From Pontibacter fetidus (lineage in GTDB: Bacteria; Bacteroidota; Bacteroidia; Cytophagales; Hymenobacteraceae): a stretch of 64,000 nt of DNA. Shown one piece after another: positions 14,614 through 23,874 of the stretch. Within the stretch, counting starts at the first letter, position 1, and each line of letters opens with the position of its first letter. Under the pieces are notes generated by a model. That model saw only the letters and a list, made by a program, of their open reading frames with translations, was not told the DNA's origin and made no database searches. A program made the position numbers and the translations under genes. The stretch is from positions 124,001 to 188,000 of the forward strand of contig NZ_JAAEAA010000003.1 in assembly GCF_010119545.1 (NCBI RefSeq), in the 5' to 3' direction.

Positions 14614-17532
14614 ATGAGAGCAGCAAAAATTGTTTCTTTTATCCGGGATCATATTATTGCTGTATCTTCCTTCCTGCTCATTTTTCTGGTAACCATCTTC
14701 CTGTATTCTGAAACAAAAAAGAAAGCTGCGGAGCGTAACGTCAAGTTATTTGAGCTGCGCGCAGACCAGGCCACACAGGATATAAAAACAAGGCTAAACG
14801 ATTATATACAGATACTGGTAGGAGGCAAAGCGCTATTTACGGCATCCGATACTGTAGAGCGTAAAGCCTGGCATACCTACTACCAGGGGCTTGACCTTGA
14901 AAAGAAATATCCGGGTATACAAGGCTTAGGTTATACGCATTTTATAAGGCCTGATGAAATGCAGAAGCACCTCCAGCAAATACGTAACGAGGGGTTTAAA
15001 GACTATAAGGTTACACCCGAGGGCGACAGGCCAATCTATAGTTCCATCATTTACCTGGAGCCTTTTACCGGCCGTAACCTGCGTGCTTTTGGTTATGATA
15101 TGTTCAGCGAACCGATCAGGCAGTCGGCGATGCGCATTGCCCGCGACACTAAACAGCCAACTATGTCCGGCAAAGTGCGCCTGAAGCAGGAAACAGGCAA
15201 AGACGAGCAGGCAGGTTTCCTGATTTACCTCCCGGTTTACCGTAACAACGCCGACCCCGAATCGATAAAGGACCGCCAGTACCTTATAAAAGGGTTTGTT
15301 TACAGCCCCTTCCGGGCCAAGGATTTTATGTCGTATGCCCTGGGTGCAGACTATAATGACATAGACATTGAAGTATACGATGGCACCACCATGAACGAGG
15401 AAACGGTGCTTTACAGTACCGATTCGGTATTACATTATAACAAAGATGAGAAGCGACTGCGCAAAATAAACACCATTACAGTTGGCAATGCTACCTGGCG
15501 CATTTTAAGCACGGCCAAACCAAAATTTGCACAAACCTCCGACGCAGGCCTGCCCTACTTTATTTTGCTTGGTGGTACCATCATCAGCTTCCTGATGTTT
15601 TTTATTATCTGGTCCTTGTCCAGCACGCGCCGCTCTAACCGCTTAAAACAAACTATAACAGATAACTCCACTGCTGCCCTGTTTATACTAGACCCACAGG
15701 GTTACTGCACGTTTATGAACCCCGCCGCCGAAGAAATGACCGGTTACATGTTTGAGGAGTTACAGCAAAAGACCCTGCATGAAATGGTGCATTATAAGCG
15801 GCCCGATGGAACAAGCCTGCCTGTATCAGAATGCCATATTTACAATGCATTAAAGTCAAGGCAACCGGTACGCGCCCTCGAAGATGTTTTTGTCCGGAAA
15901 GACGGAACATTTTTTAACGTGCTGTGTGCCGTGCGTCCTATTATTGAGAACGACGAGGTAAGCTATACGATAGTAGAGATCAGGGATATAACCGACGAAA
16001 AGCGCACCCAGCAGGCTATTATAGAAAGCGAAGCCCGCTTCAGGGCCATGGCCGATAACGCACCGGTAATAATTGCGATAAATGATGAGACCGGGCAGTT
16101 TGTATATGTAAACAAGCAGTGGATAGATTTTACGGGACATTCCCTGAAAACCACGTTAGGCATGCAATGGGTTAACTACCTGCACCCCGACGACAGGGAA
16201 CTTGCCGCTCAAAAATATAAGAAAGCAGTTGATGAAGGTCGTAGTTTCAGGATGGAGGTGCGCATGCTGCGCCTGGATGGGCAATACCGTTGGGTAGCTA
16301 CTACCAGCACACCACGTTTTGGTGGTAACGGCGAGTTTATGGGCCACATCAGCTCTATTATTGATATTTCGGAAATAAAGGAAGCCGAGCGCCGGGTAAA
16401 ACAGAATGCCGAACTGTTGCAGAAACTCTTCCTGGAGGTGCCTGCCCTGGTGGGGCTGGTTCGCTCTCCGGACATGCAGTACGTGCTGGCTAACCCACTA
16501 TACCGCAGCCTGTACGGCAACCGCCCCTTGGTAGGCAAAACCATTTACGAAGCACACTCCGGGCAGGAAGGCGATGGTTTCTTTGATAAAATAGAAGAAG
16601 TATTTAAAACCGGCGAGCCCTACATTGGTAACGAAGTGCCCGTAACTATAACCCCCGCTTTTGATGGCCCACCGATGCAGGCTTATTTTAACCTGGTATA
16701 CCAACCCCTGAAAGATGTAAATGGCATTGTAGAAGCGGTATTGGTTTTTGCTATAGAAGTAACAGAACTGGTAACTGCCCGGTCGGGTTTGTTGGGGGCT
16801 AACGCAGAGTTGAGCGAAAAGAACAACGAGCTACTCCGCATCAACAACGACCTCGATAATTTTGTGTATACCGCCTCCCACGACCTTAAATCGCCGATTG
16901 CTAATATTGAGGGCCTGGTAACGCTGCTGCGCGATATACTGCAAGGCAAAATGGACGCTGAAGATGAAAGAGTGCTGGATATGGTAACCAACTCGGTTAA
17001 CAAACTGAAGCAAACAATAGGCGACCTTACCGAGATAACAAAAGTACAGAAAGACCTGCAGTCTAAACTGGAGCCGCTTAAATTTAACGAAACGCTGCGC
17101 GACGTTCTCTCCGATATTAACGGCCTGGTATATGAGACCGGAACCCTTATTAAAACCGATTTTGAGGTGGATGCTATACTTTATGCCCGTAAGAACCTGC
17201 GCAGCATTATGTATAACCTGGTATCAAACGCAGTAAAGTACAGATCGCCGGAGCGAACACCCGAGGTAAATGTTAAAACCTACCGGCAGGATGGCTATAT
17301 AGTACTGGAAGTGGCCGACAATGGGTTAGGTATAAAGCCCGAGCATCAGCACAAACTGTTCAGTATGTTTAAGCGCCTGCACACACACGTAGAGGGCACC
17401 GGTATAGGGTTATACATTGTAAAACGCATTATAGAGAACAACGGCGGCCGCATAAAAGTAGAGAGTGAACTGGGTAAAGGCACTACCTTTAGGGTATACT
17501 TTAAAGAGGTGCCCGTTGAGGCCAAAGTATAG
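14614..17532 (+). CDS. Hybrid-free sensor histidine kinase with CHASE and three PAS domains
   Basis: The 972-residue membrane kinase starts with a membrane helix (about 14-33), then a periplasmic CHASE sensor domain (about 45-300, with YPGIQGLGY and LEPFTGRNLRAFGYDMFSEP), and a second helix near 313-335. Three cytoplasmic PAS domains follow at roughly 345-460, 468-590 and 600-725. The phospho-acceptor His is His756 in YTASHDLKSP. The ATPase domain has NLVSNAVKY, ADNGLGI and GTGIGLYIVKRI. CHASE domains sense small ligands outside the cytoplasm; the ligand here is unknown. No response regulator is adjacent, so it is an orphan kinase. Confidence 0.93.
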   Translation: MRAAKIVSFIRDHIIAVSSFLLIFLVTIFLYSETKKKAAERNVKLFELRADQATQDIKTRLNDYIQILVGGKALFTASDTVERKAWHTYYQGLDLEKKYPGIQGLGYTHFIRPDEMQKHLQQIRNEGFKDYKVTPEGDRPIYSSIIYLEPFTGRNLRAFGYDMFSEPIRQSAMRIARDTKQPTMSGKVRLKQETGKDEQAGFLIYLPVYRNNADPESIKDRQYLIKGFVYSPFRAKDFMSYALGADYNDIDIEVYDGTTMNEETVLYSTDSVLHYNKDEKRLRKINTITVGNATWRILSTAKPKFAQTSDAGLPYFILLGGTIISFLMFFIIWSLSSTRRSNRLKQTITDNSTAALFILDPQGYCTFMNPAAEEMTGYMFEELQQKTLHEMVHYKRPDGTSLPVSECHIYNALKSRQPVRALEDVFVRKDGTFFNVLCAVRPIIENDEVSYTIVEIRDITDEKRTQQAIIESEARFRAMADNAPVIIAINDETGQFVYVNKQWIDFTGHSLKTTLGMQWVNYLHPDDRELAAQKYKKAVDEGRSFRMEVRMLRLDGQYRWVATTSTPRFGGNGEFMGHISSIIDISEIKEAERRVKQNAELLQKLFLEVPALVGLVRSPDMQYVLANPLYRSLYGNRPLVGKTIYEAHSGQEGDGFFDKIEEVFKTGEPYIGNEVPVTITPAFDGPPMQAYFNLVYQPLKDVNGIVEAVLVFAIEVTELVTARSGLLGANAELSEKNNELLRINNDLDNFVYTASHDLKSPIANIEGLVTLLRDILQGKMDAEDERVLDMVTNSVNKLKQTIGDLTEITKVQKDLQSKLEPLKFNETLRDVLSDINGLVYETGTLIKTDFEVDAILYARKNLRSIMYNLVSNAVKYRSPERTPEVNVKTYRQDGYIVLEVADNGLGIKPEHQHKLFSMFKRLHTHVEGTGIGLYIVKRIIENNGGRIKVESELGKGTTFRVYFKEVPVEAKV

Positions 17533-17659
17533 ATTTTACCTCCTGAAAAATAGTATATTTAAGCTGCAATTATTGACCGTTTTATACCCAAAAGTTGTTT
17601 TAGTCTGATGGGAAATAAATCCCTTTACCAACTATAAAAACAACGACAACCAACCTTAG

Positions 17660-19039
17660 ATGGCTAAAATAAAAACATCCTACTTCTGCCAGAACTGTGG
17701 CGCCCAATCAGCAAAATGGATTGGCAAATGCCCGGCCTGCGGCGAGTGGAATACCTACGTAGAAGAAGTAGTACAGCGCGAAGAATTAACGCCAACCAGC
17801 ATCTGGAAAGTAGGCAGCAGCTCGGGACAGGTGGCTAGCAAACCAAAACCTATCGCCGACATTACTTTTCAGGAGCAGCAACGCATTAACACCACCGACC
17901 AGGAACTGAACCGTGTACTGGGTGGTGGCATTGTGCCTGGGTCTATGGTACTGATAGGCGGCGAGCCAGGTATAGGTAAATCTACCTTGATGCTGCAGAT
18001 AGCGCTGAGTTTGCGTAGCCTGCGCGTGTTGTATGTAAGCGGCGAGGAAAGCGAGCAACAGATTAAAATGCGTGCCGAACGCATTGGAGCCCCTACCTCC
18101 GACTGCTTTATACTTACCGAAACCGGCACCCAGAACATCTTTAAACAGATAGAGCAACTACAGCCACAAGTACTGATCATAGACTCCATCCAGACGCTGC
18201 ATTCATCTTTTATAGAGGCGGGTGCAGGCAGCGTGAGCCAGGTGCGGGAGTGTACAGCAGAGCTTCTGAAATTTGCCAAGGAGAGCGGAACGCCTGTATT
18301 TCTGATAGGCCATATAACCAAAGAAGGAAGCCTGGCAGGTCCTAAAATACTGGAACACATGGTGGATACGGTGTTGCAGTTTGAAGGCGACCGCCATATG
18401 ACCTACCGTATCTTACGCACTACCAAAAACCGCTTTGGCTCTACTTCTGAGCTGGGTATTTACGAAATGATGGGCGCCGGCCTGCGCGAAGTAAGCAACC
18501 CTTCGGAGATATTGATAACGCAGCGCGAGGATTCGTTTAGCGGCATTTCGATTGGTGGAACCCTGGAAGGCAACCGACCGCTTTTAATTGAGGTGCAAAG
18601 CCTTGTTAGTCCGGCTACGTACGGCACGCCGCAACGAGCCAGCACGGGCTTCGACGCGAAACGCTTAAATATGCTATTGGCTGTACTGGAAAAACGCGGT
18701 GGTTACAGATTGGGCGCCCAGGATGTGTTCCTGAATATTGCCGGCGGCCTGAAAGTGGAAGACCCTGCCCTGGATTTAGCCGTTTGTGCGTCTATACTTT
18801 CGTCGTTTGAAGATATGCCTATACCGGGTACGTCTTGTTTTGCAGCCGAAGTTGGTTTGGGTGGTGAGATACGCGCTGTAAATCGTGTCGAGAACCGCAT
18901 CACCGAAGCCGAAAAGCTAGGCTTTACCGATATCTACATCTCCAAGTATAACAAGAAAGGCCTCGACTTCAGCAAGTTCAACATTAAAGTGCATGCTTTC
19001 AGTAAACTGGAAGATGTTTTCAGCGAACTATTTGGGTAA
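17660..19039 (+). CDS. radA: DNA repair protein RadA
   Basis: The 459-residue protein shows the full RadA order: an N-terminal four-Cys zinc finger (CQNCGAQSAKWIGKCPACGEW), a RecA-like ATPase core with Walker A GGEPGIGKST, the RadA-specific KNRFG motif followed by STSELGIYEM, and a Lon-protease-like C-terminal domain. It is a cytoplasmic helicase-like ATPase that extends branches during recombination. The length is normal. It follows the histidine kinase on the same strand after 127 bases and is probably separately expressed. Confidence 0.97.
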   Translation: MAKIKTSYFCQNCGAQSAKWIGKCPACGEWNTYVEEVVQREELTPTSIWKVGSSSGQVASKPKPIADITFQEQQRINTTDQELNRVLGGGIVPGSMVLIGGEPGIGKSTLMLQIALSLRSLRVLYVSGEESEQQIKMRAERIGAPTSDCFILTETGTQNIFKQIEQLQPQVLIIDSIQTLHSSFIEAGAGSVSQVRECTAELLKFAKESGTPVFLIGHITKEGSLAGPKILEHMVDTVLQFEGDRHMTYRILRTTKNRFGSTSELGIYEMMGAGLREVSNPSEILITQREDSFSGISIGGTLEGNRPLLIEVQSLVSPATYGTPQRASTGFDAKRLNMLLAVLEKRGGYRLGAQDVFLNIAGGLKVEDPALDLAVCASILSSFEDMPIPGTSCFAAEVGLGGEIRAVNRVENRITEAEKLGFTDIYISKYNKKGLDFSKFNIKVHAFSKLEDVFSELFG

Positions 19040-19195
19040 CAGCTTGCAGTTATAAAAGAGAAACTATAGCAATTCTGGTTTTCTGAAGTAAAATTTATAC
19101 TTCCCGGAATTTATAGGTAGGAGGTTGGTGTTCAGCTACATAACTTTTAATATCTTAAGGTTACGTAGCTTAACATTTCACTTCCTATCTTTTTT

Positions 19196-20614
19196 ATGAA
19201 GCGCATACACTTACTGCTTTTGCTGGCTGCATTGCTTGTTGTGAACTATAGTTTCGGGCAAGGGAAAGCCGTTATTACCGGCAAAATAACCAATCCGCTC
19301 TCCGACGAAATTACGATTATCACCTATCCTAATCCGCTTATCCCGCAAGAAAAAGAAACTACAGTGGAGTTATCCGGAAATAGCTTTAAACTGGAGGTTC
19401 CGGTTACTGAAACTACCCTGGCGGAGTTGGTGCATGGCAACGAAGTGGTGCCTGTTTACCTGGAGCCTGGCTATAGTTTAGAGCTGAACTTTAACGGTGA
19501 TAAATTCCTGAAAACGATAAAATTTGAAGGCAAAGGCGCTAACGAGAACAACTACCTGGCACAGTACACCCGACGTTTCGACGAAGTGGAAGATTACCAG
19601 GTGTTGCCTGAAAACATTAAACTGAACGAAAAGGAGTTTACCGAATTCCTGGATTACCGCAAAAAAGATCAGCTGAAGAACCTGGAGAAGTATAGCAGCA
19701 AAAGTCCGGTTTCAGATAAGTTTAAAACGTTTGCGCTTTCCGAGATCGAGTATGGTTATACCAATGATAAAGTAACATACCCGGCCTTGCGCCAGCGCGT
19801 GGGTGCCAGCAAAGGCTATGTTGCCCCTACCGCAGCATTCTATACTTTCCTGAACGAGCTGGATATGCAGAAAGGGTTGGCCATTAGCCCGGCGTATATC
19901 GCTTTTCTTCGCAATTATGTAGCACACTATACCCAAACCGCAGGCCTCTCTGAAACCGATAAACTATACTTTAAACAAAGCTATGCAATAGCCGCTCAAA
20001 AATTACAGGGTAATGCCCGTTTATTAGCGCAAGCCAATATTCTGAAACAAGCTATCCAGAAAGGTCACATCGGTTACACTGAGGAAATACTAAACAACTA
20101 TAAAAACAGCGGCGCAAAACCTGAAGTAGTTACTTACCTGGAAAACTACATGGCGCAAAACAGCAAAAATGCGTTGGGTAGCCTGGCTCCGGATTTTAAA
20201 CTGAAAAGTATAGATGGTACTGACGTTACCCTGAGCGATTTTAAAGGTAAGCTGGTATATCTTAATTTCTGGCAGGTTGGCTGCGGGTTGTGTATGATTG
20301 AATTGCCACATATACAGGCCTTAACCAAACAGTTGCAAGGTAAAAATGTGGTAGTAGTAAATGTTGGCTTGGATGAGGATGAAGCAAAATGGCGCAAAAC
20401 GGTAACTTCGAAGCAACTGTTAGGCACGCATTTATACATGAAAGGTTTGGATGCAGAGCTCGTGAAAAAGTATGACCTGAAAGAAGTACCTGCCTATTTC
20501 CTGCTTGATGAAGAAGGCCGTTTTTTAACCACAAAAGCCCGCCGCCCCAGCGACCGCGAAGCTATAAATGATATTCTGCATCACCTGAACCAGGAACAGG
20601 CCAGTACAAAATAA
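19196..20614 (+). CDS. TlpA-like periplasmic thioredoxin-fold protein with large N-terminal domain
   Basis: The 472-residue protein has a signal peptide (MKRIHLLLLLAALLVVNYSFGQ), a beta-rich N-terminal domain of the DUF4369 kind (about 25-120), an alpha-helical middle (125-325) and a C-terminal AhpC/TSA-type thioredoxin fold. The active site is WQVGCGLCMIE with Cys363 and Cys366, so the usual WCGPC is replaced by GCGLC. A cis-Pro is present in KEVPAYFLL. Such proteins are envelope thiol-disulfide reductases that supply electrons to secreted or haem-binding partners. A terminator follows. Confidence 0.85.
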   Translation: MKRIHLLLLLAALLVVNYSFGQGKAVITGKITNPLSDEITIITYPNPLIPQEKETTVELSGNSFKLEVPVTETTLAELVHGNEVVPVYLEPGYSLELNFNGDKFLKTIKFEGKGANENNYLAQYTRRFDEVEDYQVLPENIKLNEKEFTEFLDYRKKDQLKNLEKYSSKSPVSDKFKTFALSEIEYGYTNDKVTYPALRQRVGASKGYVAPTAAFYTFLNELDMQKGLAISPAYIAFLRNYVAHYTQTAGLSETDKLYFKQSYAIAAQKLQGNARLLAQANILKQAIQKGHIGYTEEILNNYKNSGAKPEVVTYLENYMAQNSKNALGSLAPDFKLKSIDGTDVTLSDFKGKLVYLNFWQVGCGLCMIELPHIQALTKQLQGKNVVVVNVGLDEDEAKWRKTVTSKQLLGTHLYMKGLDAELVKKYDLKEVPAYFLLDEEGRFLTTKARRPSDREAINDILHHLNQEQASTK

Positions 20615-20640
20615 TACCAACTAACCCTTTAACCCCGTTC

Positions 20641-20678
20641 AACTGCCCGCTGCCTTTGGTTTCGGGCAGTTTTGTTTT
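20641..20678 (+). terminator. Terminator of the TlpA-like gene
   Basis: AACTGCCCG (20641-20649) pairs with CGGGCAGTT (20663-20671), followed by TTGTTTT. Confidence 0.8.
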
Positions 20679-20797
20679 AACTATAGTTAGAAGGATAATT
20701 CTATAGTTACCGTTGGTTCAACCAACTCCTCCTTGTCTAAGGCGGAGAGCTTTCTGCATTTACTATAGTTACAGTTATAGTTTCATAGTTGCTGCTG

Positions 20798-20833
20798 GTC
20801 ATCCCCCTACCCCCTTCAAAGGGGGACTTTTCG
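20798..20833. repeat. C-rich dispersed repeat
   Basis: TCATCCCCCTACCCCCTTC followed by AAAGGGGGACTTTT forms a short hairpin and matches the unit upstream of the other structured element. Confidence 0.6.
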
Positions 20834-20865
20834 GTCTTTACCACTTCACAAACTATAGTTTCATA

Positions 20866-21198
20866 ATTATAGACCACGAATCGGACAGGTCGCGACCTGT
20901 CCCTACAGAACTATAACCACGATAATTCTCGAAGCGAGCAAGTTTAAACTATAGTTACAGGTCAATAGTAGAAAGATCACAGTCTTTGGGTTGAGCGCCT
21001 TTGACTTGTTGCGGTGGCGTGAGCCAATCCGAGGCACGAGGATAGCAAGAAGGCAGCAGCGCGATGCCCGAAGACGGGGCCTCCCGGCCGTGAGGGCACC
21101 AAAGCTATAGTTGAAACGATAGGTCAGTAAAGCTCCCAGGAATATAGAAAGTTTGAAAAGAAGGCTTGGTTTTGATAGCAAGTAAAGTCAACTATAGG
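20866..21198. repeat. Structured ~333-base repeat, copy B (candidate non-coding RNA)
   Basis: It matches copy A in length (333 against 334), in the palindrome at 20883-20902, and in conserved blocks at 20981-21000 and 21056-21089. Here P1 pairs TTGC (21009) with GCAA (21045) and extends outward through CTTG with AAG. P2 is TGGC-GTGA-GCCA (21015-21026). P3 is ATCC-9 bases-GGAT (21027-21043). Every helix keeps its pairing in spite of base changes from copy A. On the minus strand the P2 loop is UCAC, which with the UAAC of copy A fits the UMAC tetraloop class. Confidence 0.8.
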
Positions 21199-21386
21199 CT
21201 GCGATAGATTTCTCCTTTCGTCGAAATGACAAAGAAGGAAATATAGGGCAATTAGGATACCTCGACTAACGAGTGGGATAACAATATAGAAACTGTAGAA
21301 CTATAGTTCTGACGCTAGCAGGAGCTACGCACACTGCTAGGTCTTCGAAACCTCAGATTTCTCGCTGCATTCGAAATGACAGAAGA
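21193..21386. repeat. TCATTTCGA-type repeats, rearranged copies
   Basis: ATAGATTTCTCCTTTCGTCGAAATGACA (21205-21232) is one half unit; CCTCGACTAACGAGTGGGATAAC follows near 21260; CAGATTTCTCGCTGCATTCGAAATGACA ends near 21382. The middle piece matches the one beside copy A at 13040. Confidence 0.6.
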
Positions 21387-21524
21387 GAAACTATAAACCA
21401 ACATTTAAATCCAAAATAACCGTTGCTACTGCTACTGCGTACTTAAAATTCACACCTCTGAAAAAATACGGGGGTTTTGATGAACAGAATTAGTACCACT
21501 ATCAATTCTTAAAAGGCAAAGCAT

Positions 21525-22712
21525 ATGGCATTAATCCACAAAAAAGACATTGAGAAATTGCTCAATGTGCAGCATAACACGCAGAATGCACTGTGCATCT
21601 CTATTTTTATACCTACACACCGCGCCGGCCACGAAACCCTGAATGGCAACGACCAGATACTGTTTAAAAACAAGATAAGGGAAGCTAAAACGTTACTGGC
21701 AAAGCACGATGTGCCCGAAACAGAAATAGAGGCTTACCTGAAACCAGCCGAGGAATTATTGGCAGATGGGAATTTCTGGCGTCATCAGGCAGAAGGATTA
21801 GCGGTATTTATCACCAAAGGCTTCTCGGCGCATTATGTGTTGCCAGTTACGATGCCCGATGTGGTGTATGTACTCGACCAGTTCTACTTCACACCTATCA
21901 TCCCGTTGCTGAGCCAGAATGGCCGCTTCTTTATACTTTGCCTGAACCGTGAAAAGATCGGTTTCTATGAAGCTACCCTTGATAAAATGCGCCCGGTAGA
22001 TATCAGCGCTTTTGTGCCGGAAAGTATGAACAAAGCCCTGAAATTCGATATAAAAGGACACGACCAGGATTTCACGAACTCGACAGCTACGGTAAACGGC
22101 TCTAACATTGTGCACGGGGCAGGCTCTAATAAAAGCGACGAAGAATATGAGCGCGTACGTGAGTTTATGAATGAAGTGGACAAAGGCCTGCAGCAAATAC
22201 TACACGACGAACATGTACCGCTGGTACTGGCTGGTGTAGACCATTACTGCAGCATATTTAAAGCCAACAGTAAGTATAAAAACATAGTACCGCAAAACGT
22301 GCATATAAACGAGAATGCAGATGCAGCCAATGGCAACGCCCTGCACGAAAAAGCACTGGCTATAGTTAAGCCACTAATGCAGCAAAGCCATACCGATTCG
22401 CTTTCGCGTTACGAAAATGTGGCAGGAACCGGCGTAACGTCCGAAGACCTGGCAACCGTAGCAGCCGAAGCGGTACATGGCCGCGTAGAAACCCTGTTTA
22501 TAGCACCAGGCCAGCCGGTTTGGGGTAAATACGATGCAAAAAATGCCGTAGCGGTTATACACGACGAGTACCACCGCGGCGATGATGACCTTGTAAACCT
22601 GGCAGCCATGAAGACACTTGCGCAGGGTGGCAGGGTGTTCGTGAGTAGTTACAATGGCTTAACCGAAGGTGCAGAAGGCAGTGCCAACGTAAAAGCATTG
22701 TTCAGATACTAA
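21525..22712 (+). CDS. baeRF-type (release-factor-like) protein
   Basis: The 395-residue soluble protein begins with a helical segment and CISIFIPTHRAGHETLNG, then FWRHQAEGLAVFITKGFSAHYVLP and a C-terminal VETLFIAPGQPVWG with a DDLVNLAAMKTLAQGGRVFV ending. That order matches the bacterial families related to archaeal and eukaryotic release factor eRF1 (baeRF), which have three domains and are suspected to act in ribosome-linked stress responses. The exact subfamily is uncertain. It lies alone after the largest repeat region and is followed by a terminator. Confidence 0.7.
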   Translation: MALIHKKDIEKLLNVQHNTQNALCISIFIPTHRAGHETLNGNDQILFKNKIREAKTLLAKHDVPETEIEAYLKPAEELLADGNFWRHQAEGLAVFITKGFSAHYVLPVTMPDVVYVLDQFYFTPIIPLLSQNGRFFILCLNREKIGFYEATLDKMRPVDISAFVPESMNKALKFDIKGHDQDFTNSTATVNGSNIVHGAGSNKSDEEYERVREFMNEVDKGLQQILHDEHVPLVLAGVDHYCSIFKANSKYKNIVPQNVHINENADAANGNALHEKALAIVKPLMQQSHTDSLSRYENVAGTGVTSEDLATVAAEAVHGRVETLFIAPGQPVWGKYDAKNAVAVIHDEYHRGDDDLVNLAAMKTLAQGGRVFVSSYNGLTEGAEGSANVKALFRY

Positions 22713-22751
22713 CTTGTAGAAATTGGGCTTTAAAGTCTAATAGTTTATCTT

Positions 22752-22786
22752 AGGGGCAGCCGGAAAAGGTTGCCCCTTCTTTTTTC
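22752..22786 (+). terminator. Terminator of the baeRF-type gene
   Basis: AGGGGCAGCC (22752-22761) pairs with GGTTGCCCCT (22768-22777), one G-T wobble, then TCTTTTTT. Confidence 0.8.
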
Positions 22787-22814
22787 GATCTGGTTACTGT
22801 GCAAAGCTACACCC

Positions 22815-23837
22815 ATGAAACTATACTTGACAGACGGTTTTAATTTTTTGTCGAAGATGACGTGGAAGCGGGCGTTTAACGCAGTGCAGGTAGTAAGCAG
22901 TTATTTGTATGCCAAAGCTACAGGCAAAGCAGTGCACTGGGGTATGCCGGTCAGTATTTCCTTAGAGCCAACTACCTCCTGTAACCTGCGCTGCCCCGAA
23001 TGCCCCAGCGGTCTCCGCTCCTTTACGCGCCCAACAGGCATGCTAAACGAAACGCTCTATCGCCACATTATAGACCAGCTACACAGCAAACTTTTATACC
23101 TGATCTTTTACTTTCAGGGCGAGCCATACCTGCACAAGCAGTTTTTAGAGATGGTGCACTACGCCAGCAAAAAAGGAATTTATACGGCCACCTCTACCAA
23201 CGCACATTACCTGGATGATGAAACCGCCCGCAAAACTGTAGAGTCGGGGCTGGACAGGCTGATCGTATCTATAGATGGCACTACCCAGGAAACATATGCT
23301 GCTTACCGTGTAGGTGGCAAGCTGGATAAGGTGCTGGAAGGCACACGCAATGTGGTAAAATGGAAGAAAGCCCTGAAATCTAAAACGCCGCATATCATGT
23401 TCCAGTACCTGGTGGTCAGGCCAAACGAGCATCAGCTGGAAGATGTAAAAGTACTGGCTAAAGAGCTGGGTGTAGATGAAGTAGTATTTAAAACTGCTCA
23501 GATCTACGATTACCAGCATGGCTCCCCGCTTATTCCAACTATAGATTATTACTCGAGGTATAAAAATAACGGCAACGGAAACTATAGCATCAAAAACAAA
23601 CTGCTGAATCACTGCTGGAAAATGTGGCACTCCTGTGTCATCACCTGGGATGGGTTGGTAGTGCCCTGCTGCTTCGATAAAGATGCCCAGTACCGTTTCG
23701 GAGACCTGAAAGAAGAGCAGTTTGGACAAGTATGGCGTGGGCCGAAGTATAGCCAGTTCAGGCAAACGGTGCTGCGCTCCAGGGCTGAAGTAGAGATGTG
23801 CCGTAACTGTACAGAGGGAACTAGAGTATGGGCTTAG
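22815..23837 (+). CDS. Radical SAM protein with SPASM domain
   Basis: The 340-residue protein has the radical SAM cluster motif CNLRCPEC (Cys56, Cys60, Cys63) and a C-terminal SPASM-type region with several Cys: HSCVITWDGLVVPCCFDKD and MCRNCTEG, expected to bind one or two more iron-sulfur clusters. I start it at the ATG at 22815; an upstream TTG would add 15 residues overlapping the preceding terminator. SPASM proteins often modify peptides, but no precursor-like small gene is visible next to it, so the substrate is open. The mscS gene follows by 37 bases. Confidence 0.85.
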   Translation: MKLYLTDGFNFLSKMTWKRAFNAVQVVSSYLYAKATGKAVHWGMPVSISLEPTTSCNLRCPECPSGLRSFTRPTGMLNETLYRHIIDQLHSKLLYLIFYFQGEPYLHKQFLEMVHYASKKGIYTATSTNAHYLDDETARKTVESGLDRLIVSIDGTTQETYAAYRVGGKLDKVLEGTRNVVKWKKALKSKTPHIMFQYLVVRPNEHQLEDVKVLAKELGVDEVVFKTAQIYDYQHGSPLIPTIDYYSRYKNNGNGNYSIKNKLLNHCWKMWHSCVITWDGLVVPCCFDKDAQYRFGDLKEEQFGQVWRGPKYSQFRQTVLRSRAEVEMCRNCTEGTRVWA

Positions 23838-23874
23838 ATACCGTCACCATCCTCCGGTAAAAGACCTCTACTTT

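Larger units (their letters stand above)
20615..21524. other. Gene-free repeat region (910 bases)
   Basis: The largest gap in the window. It holds a terminator (20641-20678), a C-rich repeat (20798-20833), structured element copy B (20866-21198), TCATTTCGA-type repeats (21193-21386) and many CTATAG motifs. No coding frame in it looks real. The layout parallels 12510-13124. Confidence 0.7.

Noticed and set aside
20700-20760. Short pairing words resembling a tRNA arm
   Set aside because: No cloverleaf, no T-loop consensus and no acceptor stem can be drawn.
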